Assembly (NCBI GenBank): GCA_030613045.1
Contig: JAUWMS010000029.1
Span: 1 to 11,344, forward strand
Direction of reading: 5' to 3'
From: Candidatus Latescibacterota bacterium
GTDB taxonomy: Bacteria > Latescibacterota > 4484-107
DNA: 11,344 nucleotides
Shown: piece after piece, positions 1 through 5,764 of the stretch
How the letters are laid out: the number at the start of each line of letters is the position of its first letter
Position numbering within the stretch: the stretch's first letter is position 1
Notes under the pieces: generated by a model
The model's input: the letters and a program-made list of their open reading frames with translations, nothing else
Told to the model about the DNA's origin: nothing
Database searches by the model: none
Made by a program: the position numbers and the translations under genes

Positions 1-1
1 C

Positions 2-79
2 TGGTGGGCGGTACTGGATTTGAACCAGTGACCTCCTGCTTGTAAGGCAGGCGCTCTGAACCAACTGAGCTAACCGCCC
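2..79 (-). tRNA. tRNA-Val (anticodon UAC), CCA encoded
   Basis: Read on the minus strand, the segment folds as a complete cloverleaf. The 7-bp acceptor stem is GGGCGGT/ACCGCCC, the D arm is GCTC/GAGC, and the anticodon stem CCTGC/GCAGG encloses the loop CTTACAA, giving anticodon TAC (reads GUA, valine). The T arm is ACTGG/CCAGT with loop TTCAAAT. The terminal CCA is encoded at positions 2-4. Its first ten bases overlap the stop codon region of the small membrane protein gene just upstream on the same strand, so the two are probably transcribed together. Confidence 0.96.
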
Positions 80-297
80 GATTTGCGCTTGTTCTCCCCG
101 ATCAGGATGGCGATGGGAATCAGCACGCAATATCCGATCACGAGAAGGATCGGAGCCAACGTCAGGGACAAGAACCCTTCCGCCGGGGGAACTCTCAGAA
201 AAAGGTACCCCAGGACGATCACGCCAAGTCCGAGGAAAAAGAGCGTCCAGTTTCTCTTGGTAAAAGGCAACGCGGGAATGGTGTTACGCCTAACCAT
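70..297 (-). CDS. small two-helix membrane protein (75 aa), function unknown
   Basis: The 75-aa product has a short basic N-terminus (MVRRNT, then TKRN) and two hydrophobic helices at about residues 17-35 and 42-66. A PPAEG turn separates them, and the tail is charged (GENKRKSGG). It is most likely an inner-membrane protein. I do not recognise a named family and assign no function. The ATG at 297 is chosen because GGAGGG (304-309) lies 6 nt upstream. A possible in-frame start at 351 falls inside the promoter spacer, so it cannot be used from that promoter. The TAG stop (70-72) is formed by tRNA-Val nucleotides 8-10, so the last codons and the tRNA 5' end share ten bases. Confidence 0.8.
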   Translation of the reverse strand: MVRRNTIPALPFTKRNWTLFFLGLGVIVLGYLFLRVPPAEGFLSLTLAPILLVIGYCVLIPIAILIGENKRKSGG

Positions 298-341
298 AGC
301 AGTCCCTCCGAACACGAGGAAGAAACGATAAGGAAGGCTTG

Positions 342-370
342 AAAATAACACAATTAAGGGAAAGAGTCAA
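342..370 (-). promoter_or_regulatory. sigma70-type promoter for the membrane protein/tRNA-Val unit
   Basis: On the minus strand a TTGACT -35 box (365-370) is followed, after exactly 17 nt, by TATTTT (342-347). The bases TGT just upstream of it make an extended -10. The predicted start near 335 leaves a short leader before the GGAGGG ribosome site and the ATG at 297. I see no separate promoter for the tRNA, so this one may serve both. Seen by eye, not tested. Confidence 0.55.
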
Positions 371-606
371 GGGAAATTTTCCGAGGCCATCCTTTTTCTT
401 CGGCATTGCGGGCGCCCCCACTCCTTTTGCATCAGCCCCCCCCCCGTATAAACAGCACGCGCAAACGTGTACACCCAAATGAGCGCCGTCCCGAAATAGT
501 GCTTGCGTTTTCGTCCGGAATTTGATATGTTATATGGAGAAACCTGAGCATTGATCTCTCTGACAGGCGTGGATGTTACGTGCAACCGGGAAGGCAGCAC
601 GAACGT
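371..606. other. intergenic region between divergent units
   Basis: There is no credible gene here. The stretch holds a run of ten C residues (436-445), an 8-bp palindrome GTGTACAC (467-474), and the putative importer promoter (503-531). A GTG at 580 is in frame with the ABC ATPase and could extend it by nine residues, but the ATG at 607 gives the normal family N-terminus. Confidence 0.5.
503..531 (+). promoter_or_regulatory. putative promoter of the metal ABC importer genes, with possible metalloregulator half-site
   Basis: TTGCGT (503-508), a 17-nt spacer and TATGTT (526-531) preceded by TGA make an acceptable -35/extended -10 pair, pointing at the ABC genes. The -10 is embedded in ATATGTTATAT (525-535). 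That string contains ATGTTATA, which resembles a half-site of the E. coli Zur box. If real, it would place zinc-dependent repression directly over the -10. The operator idea is inference; only the strings are observed. Confidence 0.38.
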
Positions 607-1398
607 ATGGGAAACGAAGAGCGAATAATCGCGCTCGACGATGTGAACGCAGGCTATGCCGAACAGATCGCGCTCGAAAACCTCTCGTTAGAAGTGCACC
701 GGGGCGAATTCCTGGGCATCATCGGGCCAAACGGCGCGGGCAAGACCACGATCTTCAAGCTGATTCTCGGGCTTATGGAGCCGATGGCCGGCAGCGTGCA
801 GGTTTTGGGATATTCCGGGAAGGAGGTCCGGAAAGCCCGGCCTCGTCTCGGCTATTTGCCCCAGCGGGAGGAAATTGATCCGCAGTCCCTGGGATCGGTG
901 CTCGACGTGGTGCTGATGGGACGGTACAGCCGGATCGGGCTGTTTCGGAGAGTACGCGCCCGGGATCGTGAGATCGCGCAACGGGCATTGGCGCAGGTGC
1001 AAATGGAAAAATTCGCATCGCACCCCATCGGACATCTTTCCGGAGGACAGCAACAGCGGGTATTGGTGGCGCGGACGCTCGCTCAGGAGCCGGAACTCTT
1101 GCTGCTGGATGAGCCTACCACCGCGCTGGACGTGGCCACGCAACAGGATTTGATCCATTCCATCGGCGGGATCCATCGGGCGCTCGGGCTTACCGTGCTG
1201 TTTATTACGCACAATGTCAATACCCTGATCGGCCTGGCGGATCGCGTGCTCTATGTAAATCGCCGGCTGTATGCGATCGGGCCGCCGGAGGAGATTCTGA
1301 CGGAGCCGATGTTGACGGAGATGTACGGACACGAGGTGGCCATTCTGACGCGTCCGGATGGCCGCCCATGTGTAATCGTGGGGGACAGCCATGCTTGA
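607..1398 (+). CDS. znuC: zinc/manganese ABC transporter, ATP-binding protein
   Basis: This 263-aa cytoplasmic ATPase would energise import of a divalent metal ion. Walker A GPNGAGKT is at about 40-47, the Q-loop glutamine near 86 (YLPQRE), the ABC signature LSGGQ at 144-148, Walker B LLLLDEP at 164-170 and the switch histidine in FITHN at about 202. The segment SVLDVVLMGRYSRIGLFRR is characteristic of the Mn/Zn/Fe chelate-type ATPases (ZnuC/TroB/MntB), so the metal itself is not certain. The chosen ATG has GGGAAGG 12 nt upstream; the GTG at 580 is an alternative. The gene overlaps the permease start by 8 nt, so translation is probably coupled. No periplasmic binding protein gene lies within the window. 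Confidence 0.92.
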   Translation: MGNEERIIALDDVNAGYAEQIALENLSLEVHRGEFLGIIGPNGAGKTTIFKLILGLMEPMAGSVQVLGYSGKEVRKARPRLGYLPQREEIDPQSLGSVLDVVLMGRYSRIGLFRRVRARDREIAQRALAQVQMEKFASHPIGHLSGGQQQRVLVARTLAQEPELLLLDEPTTALDVATQQDLIHSIGGIHRALGLTVLFITHNVNTLIGLADRVLYVNRRLYAIGPPEEILTEPMLTEMYGHEVAILTRPDGRPCVIVGDSHA

Positions 1399-2260
1399 GT
1401 GGGTTCACTACGGATTTATGGTGCGGGCCTTGATCTCATCGCTGTTGGTGGGCGTCGTCTGCTCGGTGGTGGGGGTCTTCGTGGTCACCAGAGGACTTTC
1501 GTTTATCGGCGCGGGCATCGCGCATGCGGCCTTTGCCGGCGTGACCTTGGGCTTCCTCATCGGCTTTTCGCCCCTGGCACTGGCGGTGGTGTTCAGCCTC
1601 GTGACCGTGTGGCTCATTCAACTCGTGGGCAAAAAAGGCCAGCTTCGCCTCGACGTATCCATCGGCATCTTCTTCTCGCTGACCATGGCGCTGGCGATCC
1701 TGTTCATCGGCCTGATGCGATCCTACAACGCGGAGGTATATGGCTATCTCTTCGGAAACCTGCTCGGTGTGACGCGGCAGGATCTGATCCTGATCCTGAT
1801 CGTCAGCGCGGTGGTTTTGACGCTTCTAACGTTGTTCTTCAAAGAATACGAGTTCATCATCTTCGACGCCGAGGTGGCCGAGGCCGCTGGCATTCCCACG
1901 GGCGTGCTGTCGTTGCTTCTCTTGACGATGATTGCGGTCACGGTGGTGGTCTCCCTGAAAGCCGTGGGCGTGATTCTGGTGTTCGCGCTGATCGTGACCC
2001 CGGCCGCCAGCGCGTATCAGTTGACCCACAGCCTGCGGAAAATGGTGGGCCTGTCCGCGCTCTTCGGAACAACGGCTTCGCTTATAGGACTCTTTCTTTC
2101 CTATCGGTTCGATCTGCCTTCCGGCGCCACGATCGTGCTGACCATCAGCGTGATCTTCGGACTTTGCACGGCTTTCTCCCCCAAGCGGAAACAGTGCGAG
2201 TGGACCCGTCTCGAATCCACGGAAAAGGAACAAAAGAAAATGTCAAATGTCGAATCATAG
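1391..2260 (+). CDS. znuB: zinc/manganese ABC transporter, ABC-3 family permease
   Basis: The 289-aa integral membrane protein forms the translocation channel with the ATPase encoded just upstream (its ATG lies inside the last codons of that gene). It has about eight hydrophobic helices. ABC-3 family landmarks are GLSFIGAGIAHAAFAG (35-50), the cytoplasmic coupling region around EVAEAAGIPTGVLS (161-174), the ALIVTPAASAYQL stretch (199-211) and LPSGATIVL (242-250). The tail after residue 264 is hydrophilic (SPKRKQ onward) and longer than I would expect. Its last codons are built from the sequence ATGTCAAATGTCGAATC, which resembles the TTTGACATT repeats in the following spacer. The stop may therefore have been supplied by repeat DNA. 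Zinc and manganese cannot be distinguished from sequence alone. Confidence 0.9.
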   Translation: MLEWVHYGFMVRALISSLLVGVVCSVVGVFVVTRGLSFIGAGIAHAAFAGVTLGFLIGFSPLALAVVFSLVTVWLIQLVGKKGQLRLDVSIGIFFSLTMALAILFIGLMRSYNAEVYGYLFGNLLGVTRQDLILILIVSAVVLTLLTLFFKEYEFIIFDAEVAEAAGIPTGVLSLLLLTMIAVTVVVSLKAVGVILVFALIVTPAASAYQLTHSLRKMVGLSALFGTTASLIGLFLSYRFDLPSGATIVLTISVIFGLCTAFSPKRKQCEWTRLESTEKEQKKMSNVES

Positions 2261-2289
2261 CATTCGAAATAACCGAAAATCTTCCCAAA

Positions 2290-2438
2290 GTCCCGTGAGG
2301 GACGAAATAGCCACGGCAAACACATAATGACGAAAGGCGCATTCGGAAGGATATTGGATAAATATGCCGTCCCTACGGGACTGGGAAATGTTTTTTTGGG
2401 GGGTTGTTTTGCTATAGCTGTTTTGTCCCTAACGGGAC
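2290..2438. repeat. three REP-like GTCCC(N3-4)GGGAC palindromes
   Basis: Three short inverted repeats with 5-bp stems: GTCCCGTGAGGGAC (2290-2303), GTCCCTACGGGAC (2369-2381) and GTCCCTAACGGGAC (2425-2438). The stem is identical in all three and the loop varies, which indicates one family and not chance palindromes. The second is followed nine bases later by T7; this spacing is too long for a standard intrinsic terminator. They could act as weak RNA hairpins stabilising the end of the importer transcript. Confidence 0.65.
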
Positions 2439-2609
2439 GGAAACCCGGATTATTCACTAGGTCGCGGATAATGCATCCCGGCTTCAGGATTTTCTTTAAA
2501 AATAACGATTTGAAGGCGAACATCCAAAACGCTTTGTTGCACAAAAGCAAGGAAGGATTTTGGGCGAATTTGTGAACCATGCAGGGTATGGCCTTGGGGC
2601 TTTTGGCAT

Positions 2610-2639
2610 TTGACATTCATTAAGTCGATTCAGTCCAAT
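2610..2639 (+). promoter_or_regulatory. possible promoter of the metallo-hydrolase gene
   Basis: A perfect TTGACA (2610-2615) is followed after 18 nt by TCCAAT (2634-2639), four of six matches to the -10 consensus. A second TTGACA at 2700-2705, within the copied ATTTGACATTC, has only a poor -10 and would start inside the ribosome site. The upstream box is therefore the better candidate. It would place the two hairpins in or at the edge of the leader. Weak evidence. Confidence 0.3.
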
Positions 2640-2678
2640 AAAAGGAGAATCGACTAGGGAAAAGTATTCTATTTTCCC
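2623..2678 (+). other. two adjacent hairpins upstream of the hydrolase gene
   Basis: The first is AGTCGATTC (2623-2631) pairing with GAATCGACT (2647-2655), a perfect 9-bp stem with a 15-nt loop. It is followed at once by GGGAAAA (2657-2663) pairing with TTTTCCC (2672-2678), a 7-bp stem with an 8-nt loop. Neither is followed by a proper U-tract. They might be a leader structure, a protein-binding inverted repeat or another repeat family; I recognise no known riboswitch. Confidence 0.45.
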
Positions 2679-2746
2679 CTGGCCTTTGGATTTTTGAATT
2701 TGACATTCGATTGGGTATTTCTACTCTAAATCAGAAGGGAAATCCT

Positions 2747-3583
2747 ATGAGCATCCAGATTACGGTATTATCAGAAAATACGGCGGGCAGGATGGGGCTG
2801 ATGGCCGAGCACGGATTCAGTCTGTTTGTGGAGGGGGACGGTGAACAGGTGCTGTTCGACACGGGGCAGGGACTGGTGTTGTCGCACAATGCCAAAGCAT
2901 TGGACGTGGATCTGAGCGCGGTCGAAAAGATCGTCCTGAGCCACGCGCATTACGATCACACCGGGGGATTGAAGGAACTGCTGACATCGGGCGGGAAGAA
3001 AGCGGTCTTCGGACATCCGGCACTGTTCGATCGAAAAATCGTGCTCCGCGGAGGGGAACGGCTCGACATCGGGTGTCCGCAAAGCCGTGAGGAATTAGAG
3101 GGACTCGGAGCCGTTTTTCATCTGAGCGAGAAGCCGGTGCAGATCGCCGATGGGATGACGACCACGGGCCAGGTTCCGAGGACCACCGCATTCGAGCAGG
3201 TGGACGCGCACTTTCAAGTGGAGAAAAAGGGAGCGCTGGTGCACGACGAGATCCCCGACGACCTTTCCCTGATCCTCCGCTCCTCTGAGGGATTGGTGCT
3301 GCTTTTGGGCTGCTGCCATTCCGGGCTGATCAACACACTCCGGCATGTGGTCCAACTCACCGGGGAGCGGCATTTTGCTTCGGTGATCGGCGGCACGCAC
3401 CTGATCTCCGCGGACGAGACCCGCATGGCCCGCACGATAGAGGCGCTTCGGTCGTTCGAGATCGAGCGGCTGATCGTGGGGCACTGCACCGGGATAAACG
3501 CGATGATCCACCTATGGAATGCGTTCGGAGCGGATCGGGTGGGATTTATCTCCGTGGGGACTCGGTGGACGTTCGGGGGATAG
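2747..3583 (+). CDS. metallo-beta-lactamase-fold hydrolase, COG1237 type
   Basis: A 278-aa soluble protein of the metallo-beta-lactamase superfamily. The metal-binding signature SHAHYDHTGG supplies H66, H68, D70 and H71. H191 in GCCHSG and H246 in VGHCTG are the likely remaining ligands, and GGTHL (216-219) is also typical. The arrangement CCHSG...GGTHL...GHCTG matches COG1237. Members of that group are often annotated as 7,8-dihydropterin-6-yl-methyl-4-(beta-D-ribofuranosyl)aminobenzene 5'-phosphate synthase after an archaeal relative; that activity should not be assumed here. The ATG at 2747 follows AGAAGGGAA with about 6 nt spacing; an in-frame ATG at 2711 lacks a ribosome site. The gene stands alone and converges on the dehydrogenase gene. 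Confidence 0.85.
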   Translation: MSIQITVLSENTAGRMGLMAEHGFSLFVEGDGEQVLFDTGQGLVLSHNAKALDVDLSAVEKIVLSHAHYDHTGGLKELLTSGGKKAVFGHPALFDRKIVLRGGERLDIGCPQSREELEGLGAVFHLSEKPVQIADGMTTTGQVPRTTAFEQVDAHFQVEKKGALVHDEIPDDLSLILRSSEGLVLLLGCCHSGLINTLRHVVQLTGERHFASVIGGTHLISADETRMARTIEALRSFEIERLIVGHCTGINAMIHLWNAFGADRVGFISVGTRWTFGG

Positions 3584-3596
3584 TCGGAAAAAGGGG

Positions 3597-3672
3597 GAGC
3601 AACACAACGGCGCTGCCTTCGCTGGTCACGAACTCGACCTCGAAAGCCGCGCCGTCTTTGTATCCGTACCCC
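3597..3672 (-). pseudogene. fragment of a DUF4926 gene (central part)
   Basis: Translated on the minus strand this reads YGYKDGAAFEVEFVT followed by SEGSAVVLL. The intact DUF4926 protein at 10658-10894 has SYKNGAAFEVEFVT followed by AEGGTVALL (about residues 29-55), so at least 18 of 23 positions match. Both flanks lose similarity: no N-terminal part is recognisable upstream, and after LL the frame runs into unrelated PLFPTI. There is no start or stop of its own. It sits just beyond the 3' end of the dehydrogenase gene. I regard it as a gene relic. Confidence 0.75.
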
Positions 3673-3702
3673 GCTTCCGTGGATGGCTCTATAGGGTTTT
3701 CA

Positions 3703-4830
3703 TCAGAGAACCGCCGGATTTACCAGATGATGCGGTAATTGTCCATGGACTAGAACCCGGACGATCTCCTCCGCGGTCAACGCCTCTACGGTCTTGAAGA
3801 CCCCTTTGAGATAATACGCGCTGTGGAACGTCAGGGTGATGTTGTATCGTTCCTGTCCCGCTTCTCTTAACGGATGGCTTTCAGGCAAATCCTCACCAGC
3901 CATCTTTCTCAATGGATGTGCTCTGGTTAAAGGCTCCTCCTCAAAAACATCCAAGCCCACACCGGCAAGTTCTCCGCGTATCAACGCATCAACCACGGCA
4001 GATTCCCGGATCATCCCACCTCTGGACGTATTAACCAAAAGCGCGCCGTCCTTCATCCTGGCGATCTGCTCCTCGCCGATCATACCCACGGTGGGACGAT
4101 AAAATTGTTCCGTCGGGCGATAGTCCCCTTCAAAACCCGCATACACGCGTTGGGCCTGTCTGAATAAGGGCACGTGGAGTGTGACCACATCCGCCGTCCC
4201 GAGCAGTTGGTCAAAATCCACGCTCTTTACCCCCGTTTCAGAAAAAACCGCTTGATCCAGATAGGGATCGCAGACAAGGATGCTTGCGAAGAAAGGGCGC
4301 GCCAGTTCGGCCACCTTCTTCCCGATTCTTCCATAGCCCACGATGCCCAGCACGGACTGATGCAAGGGCAGGCTGGGGATTCGGCTTACTCCGGTCCATC
4401 CATCTTCTCCAGTCGGACCTTTTCCCACATCCAGATCTCTTGCCGTCACGGCTCGGTGATGATACTCATTTCCGTGGCCGGCCAAAGATAAAATATGCTC
4501 CAAGGTATGCTGACCGACCGAATCAGGGCCATAGCTCGGCACGTTGGCGGCTCTGATTCCCCGTTCCGTCAGCGCCGGAAGATCGAACTCATCGTACCCC
4601 ACTCCCATTCGTATCAAAAGCTTACATCGCGCCGGATCCAAATACCGGGCAACCGACGGCCCTACATGATGATGTTGGACCACCACCGCATCATAATCGG
4701 CCAACCGCGCCGGATCCTTTATCCGCGGATGAAACACGTCCACCTCGATGTCGTGTTCGGCCAGTTTGGATGTAAGCGTTTCCATGCCACTTGAGTAGAA
4801 TGTATCCGTGACTGCGACTCGATGGGTCAT
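3703..4830 (-). CDS. D-isomer-specific 2-hydroxyacid dehydrogenase family protein
   Basis: A 375-aa NAD(P)-dependent oxidoreductase of the family that includes phosphoglycerate dehydrogenase and CtBP-like proteins; the substrate cannot be deduced. The substrate domain contains IRMGVGYDEFDLPALTERG (73-91). The Rossmann motif GYGRIG is at 165-170, with D188 after the second strand suggesting NAD. The catalytic triad is visible: R270 in NTSRGG, E299 in VFEEEP and H336 in FHSAYY. It is longer than the usual 310-340 residues, with extra segments at about 230-250 (rich in Y, F and R) and about 303-327, where HPLR occurs twice. The start has GGAGGA six bases upstream (4837-4842). It lies among gene fragments, yet looks intact. 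Confidence 0.9.
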   Translation of the reverse strand: MTHRVAVTDTFYSSGMETLTSKLAEHDIEVDVFHPRIKDPARLADYDAVVVQHHHVGPSVARYLDPARCKLLIRMGVGYDEFDLPALTERGIRAANVPSYGPDSVGQHTLEHILSLAGHGNEYHHRAVTARDLDVGKGPTGEDGWTGVSRIPSLPLHQSVLGIVGYGRIGKKVAELARPFFASILVCDPYLDQAVFSETGVKSVDFDQLLGTADVVTLHVPLFRQAQRVYAGFEGDYRPTEQFYRPTVGMIGEEQIARMKDGALLVNTSRGGMIRESAVVDALIRGELAGVGLDVFEEEPLTRAHPLRKMAGEDLPESHPLREAGQERYNITLTFHSAYYLKGVFKTVEALTAEEIVRVLVHGQLPHHLVNPAVL

Positions 4831-4861
4831 CGTGTTTCCTCCAATCTGCTCCGGATTCTCA

Positions 4862-4895
4862 CCTCGTCCCCATGCGCTGCGTGGAAACGGGAAAC
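4862..4895. repeat. REP-like palindromic element, copy 1
   Basis: A 34-nt element with a near-palindromic core around CATGCGCTGCGTGG. It aligns without gaps to 5652-5685, with four differences in the first 33 positions. In the reading direction of the neighbouring gene relic it starts where similarity to the restriction-modification gene ends. Confidence 0.75.
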
Positions 4896-4938
4896 TCCAC
4901 GGTCTCCTTCTCCACCTCCGAATAAACGCCATCAATCG
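4892..4938 (-). pseudogene. relic of the 3' end of the restriction-modification gene
   Basis: On the minus strand this encodes IDGVYSEVEKETVEF, against IDGVYSEMEEETVEF at the C-terminus of the RM enzyme at 7075-10317. The DNA aligns with 7084-7130 over 47 nt with four mismatches. No upstream coding sequence of the enzyme is present: to the left on this strand is the end of the 60-aa gene. Downstream the frame continues through the REP-like element and stops at TGA. It is a detached tail, evidence that a second copy of the RM gene once lay here or that the tail was copied. Confidence 0.8.
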
Positions 4939-4959
4939 GAACGAGGAACGAATGATTTG

Positions 4960-5142
4960 TCAGGCGGCGTCCTTTAGCCATACCTCCTTGCTTAGATCGC
5001 TCTTTCTACTCACTAACTTATCCAAGTGATCCTGTTGCCGCTTTTGGAAATAAGCCACCAGTTTTTGGGGATCATGATCGCATTCTTCAGAGATTTCGTG
5101 CCTGACCCTTCGAATCCGTTCCAAAGTTGATTCGATTTTCAT
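4960..5142 (-). CDS. 60-aa charged protein, partner of the PIN-domain protein
   Basis: A small hydrophilic, probably helical protein (residues 1-45 rich in E, R, K and Q; HEISEECDHDPQKLVAYFQKRQQ in two short stretches). Its ATG overlaps the TGA of the upstream PIN gene as ATGA, so the two are translated together. The arrangement suggests a toxin-antitoxin-like pair, but the order (PIN first, partner second) is the reverse of the usual VapB-VapC order. No ribbon-helix-helix or AbrB fold is obvious. Antitoxin function is inference; it could be an accessory protein. Confidence 0.75.
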   Translation of the reverse strand: MKIESTLERIRRVRHEISEECDHDPQKLVAYFQKRQQDHLDKLVSRKSDLSKEVWLKDAA

Positions 5143-5621
5143 AGCAACACCTCTTTATCTGACAAGGTTAATGGGGTGACGAGATCGGGTGTAAAAAGCC
5201 CAAGAATAGCATTCACCCTGCGAATATGGGGAAATTTATTCGCATTGGCTAAATGCGCACAATTCCACGTCAGTAGATAATCACATTGATGATAAGAAGC
5301 CAAAGCTAAATGAAGCGCATCTCCACCTGGATCTTTAGGCATAAGCTGTCGAATAACGTATGTCTCGATGATCTCCACTATGGGATCTTCCACATCTAAT
5401 AAAGGCAATGGCTCAATCAGCGCCAGGGTCTGATCTTTTGATGGATAATCTCCCCGACTCAATTCTGTAATAACAGCCTCACTGGTCACCAATTCGTACT
5501 TTCGTCTCTCGTGATCCCACCAATACCGAGTCCATTGACGTCTTGCCACCATATCGGAATCCTGACGTGCTTCGTAGTAAAAGCTCGGAATGGAGGTTTC
5601 AATATAAACTCTTGCTTTCAT
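5139..5621 (-). CDS. PIN-domain protein, VapC-like putative RNase
   Basis: A 160-aa PIN-fold protein, expected to be a metal-dependent ribonuclease. It opens with a strand VYIETSIPSF in which the usual first aspartate is a glutamate (E8), a form I associate with this subfamily. Other acidic candidates are E53 in ITELSRG and D101 in GGDALHLALASYH. LLTWNCAHLAN (116-126) is the conserved turn toward the last strand. The aromatic/basic segment RRQWTRYWWDHERR (27-40) is distinctive. The start at 5621 is preceded by AAAGGTGA with good spacing. It forms a 4-nt overlap with the 60-aa gene. Lying beside RM and DUF4263 genes, it fits a defence or addiction role; no activity is shown. Confidence 0.85.
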   Translation of the reverse strand: MKARVYIETSIPSFYYEARQDSDMVARRQWTRYWWDHERRKYELVTSEAVITELSRGDYPSKDQTLALIEPLPLLDVEDPIVEIIETYVIRQLMPKDPGGDALHLALASYHQCDYLLTWNCAHLANANKFPHIRRVNAILGLFTPDLVTPLTLSDKEVLL

Positions 5622-5651
5622 ATTTTCACCTTTCAATTGCTTCTTTTTCCA

Positions 5652-5685
5652 CCTCGTTCTCATGCTCTGCGTGGGAACGGGAAAT
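5652..5685. repeat. REP-like palindromic element, copy 2
   Basis: The 34-nt partner of the element at 4862-4895, in the same orientation. Its core GTTCTCATGC/GCGTGGGAAC forms a nearly perfect 10-bp stem around TCT. In gene direction it abuts the stop codon of the C-terminal DUF4926 relic. Confidence 0.78.
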
Positions 5686-5764
5686 TATGCGGGCGTTTGC
5701 GCCCATTCCCGGACGTGCAGGACTTTCCTGTCGCCAACGGAGCAAACATCTGCTCTCAAAACCG
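5685..5764 (-). pseudogene. fragment of a DUF4926 gene (C-terminal part)
   Basis: The minus-strand reading RADVCSVGDRKVLHVREWAQ followed by TPA and stop matches the C-terminus of the intact DUF4926 protein (RADVRPVGGSEVLHVRER onward, about residues 56-78). Similarity fades just upstream of RADV. The frame is open for some codons beyond it (an in-frame MKTMKKDKM could start a short peptide), but no ribosome site supports it. This piece carries the part of the gene that the 3597-3672 fragment lacks. Confidence 0.75.

Larger units (their letters stand above)
2261..2746. other. repeat-rich spacer, no credible gene
   Basis: About 490 bp between the permease and the hydrolase gene. It holds three GTCCC/GGGAC palindromes (2290-2438), a T7 run (2391-2397) followed by G6, a direct repeat ATTTGACATTC (2608-2618 and 2698-2708), and two consecutive hairpins (2623-2678). 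Open frames on both strands here translate the palindromic repeats and are not convincing genes. Confidence 0.6.

Noticed and set aside
580..606. GTG start extending the ABC ATPase by nine residues
   Set aside because: The extension shows no family similarity, and the ATG at 607 gives the usual N-terminus; not excluded.
688..1392. 234-codon minus-strand frame opposite the ABC ATPase
   Set aside because: It is the antisense shadow of a gene with all ABC motifs intact.
2369..2397. Intrinsic terminator after the importer genes
   Set aside because: The stem is only 5 bp and the T7 run begins nine bases after it, so the geometry does not fit; kept only as a possibility.
2327..2575. 82-codon plus-strand open frame in the spacer
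   Set aside because: It translates the GTCCC/GGGAC palindromes, has no ribosome site and no recognisable family.
2101..2616. 171-codon minus-strand open frame
   Set aside because: It runs through the permease 3' end and the repeats in antisense; it reads as repeat translation, with no supported start.
4831..4935. Longer N-terminus for the dehydrogenase
   Set aside because: The extra residues are a frame-shifted reading of the RM-tail relic and the REP element; GGAGGA before 4830 fixes the start.
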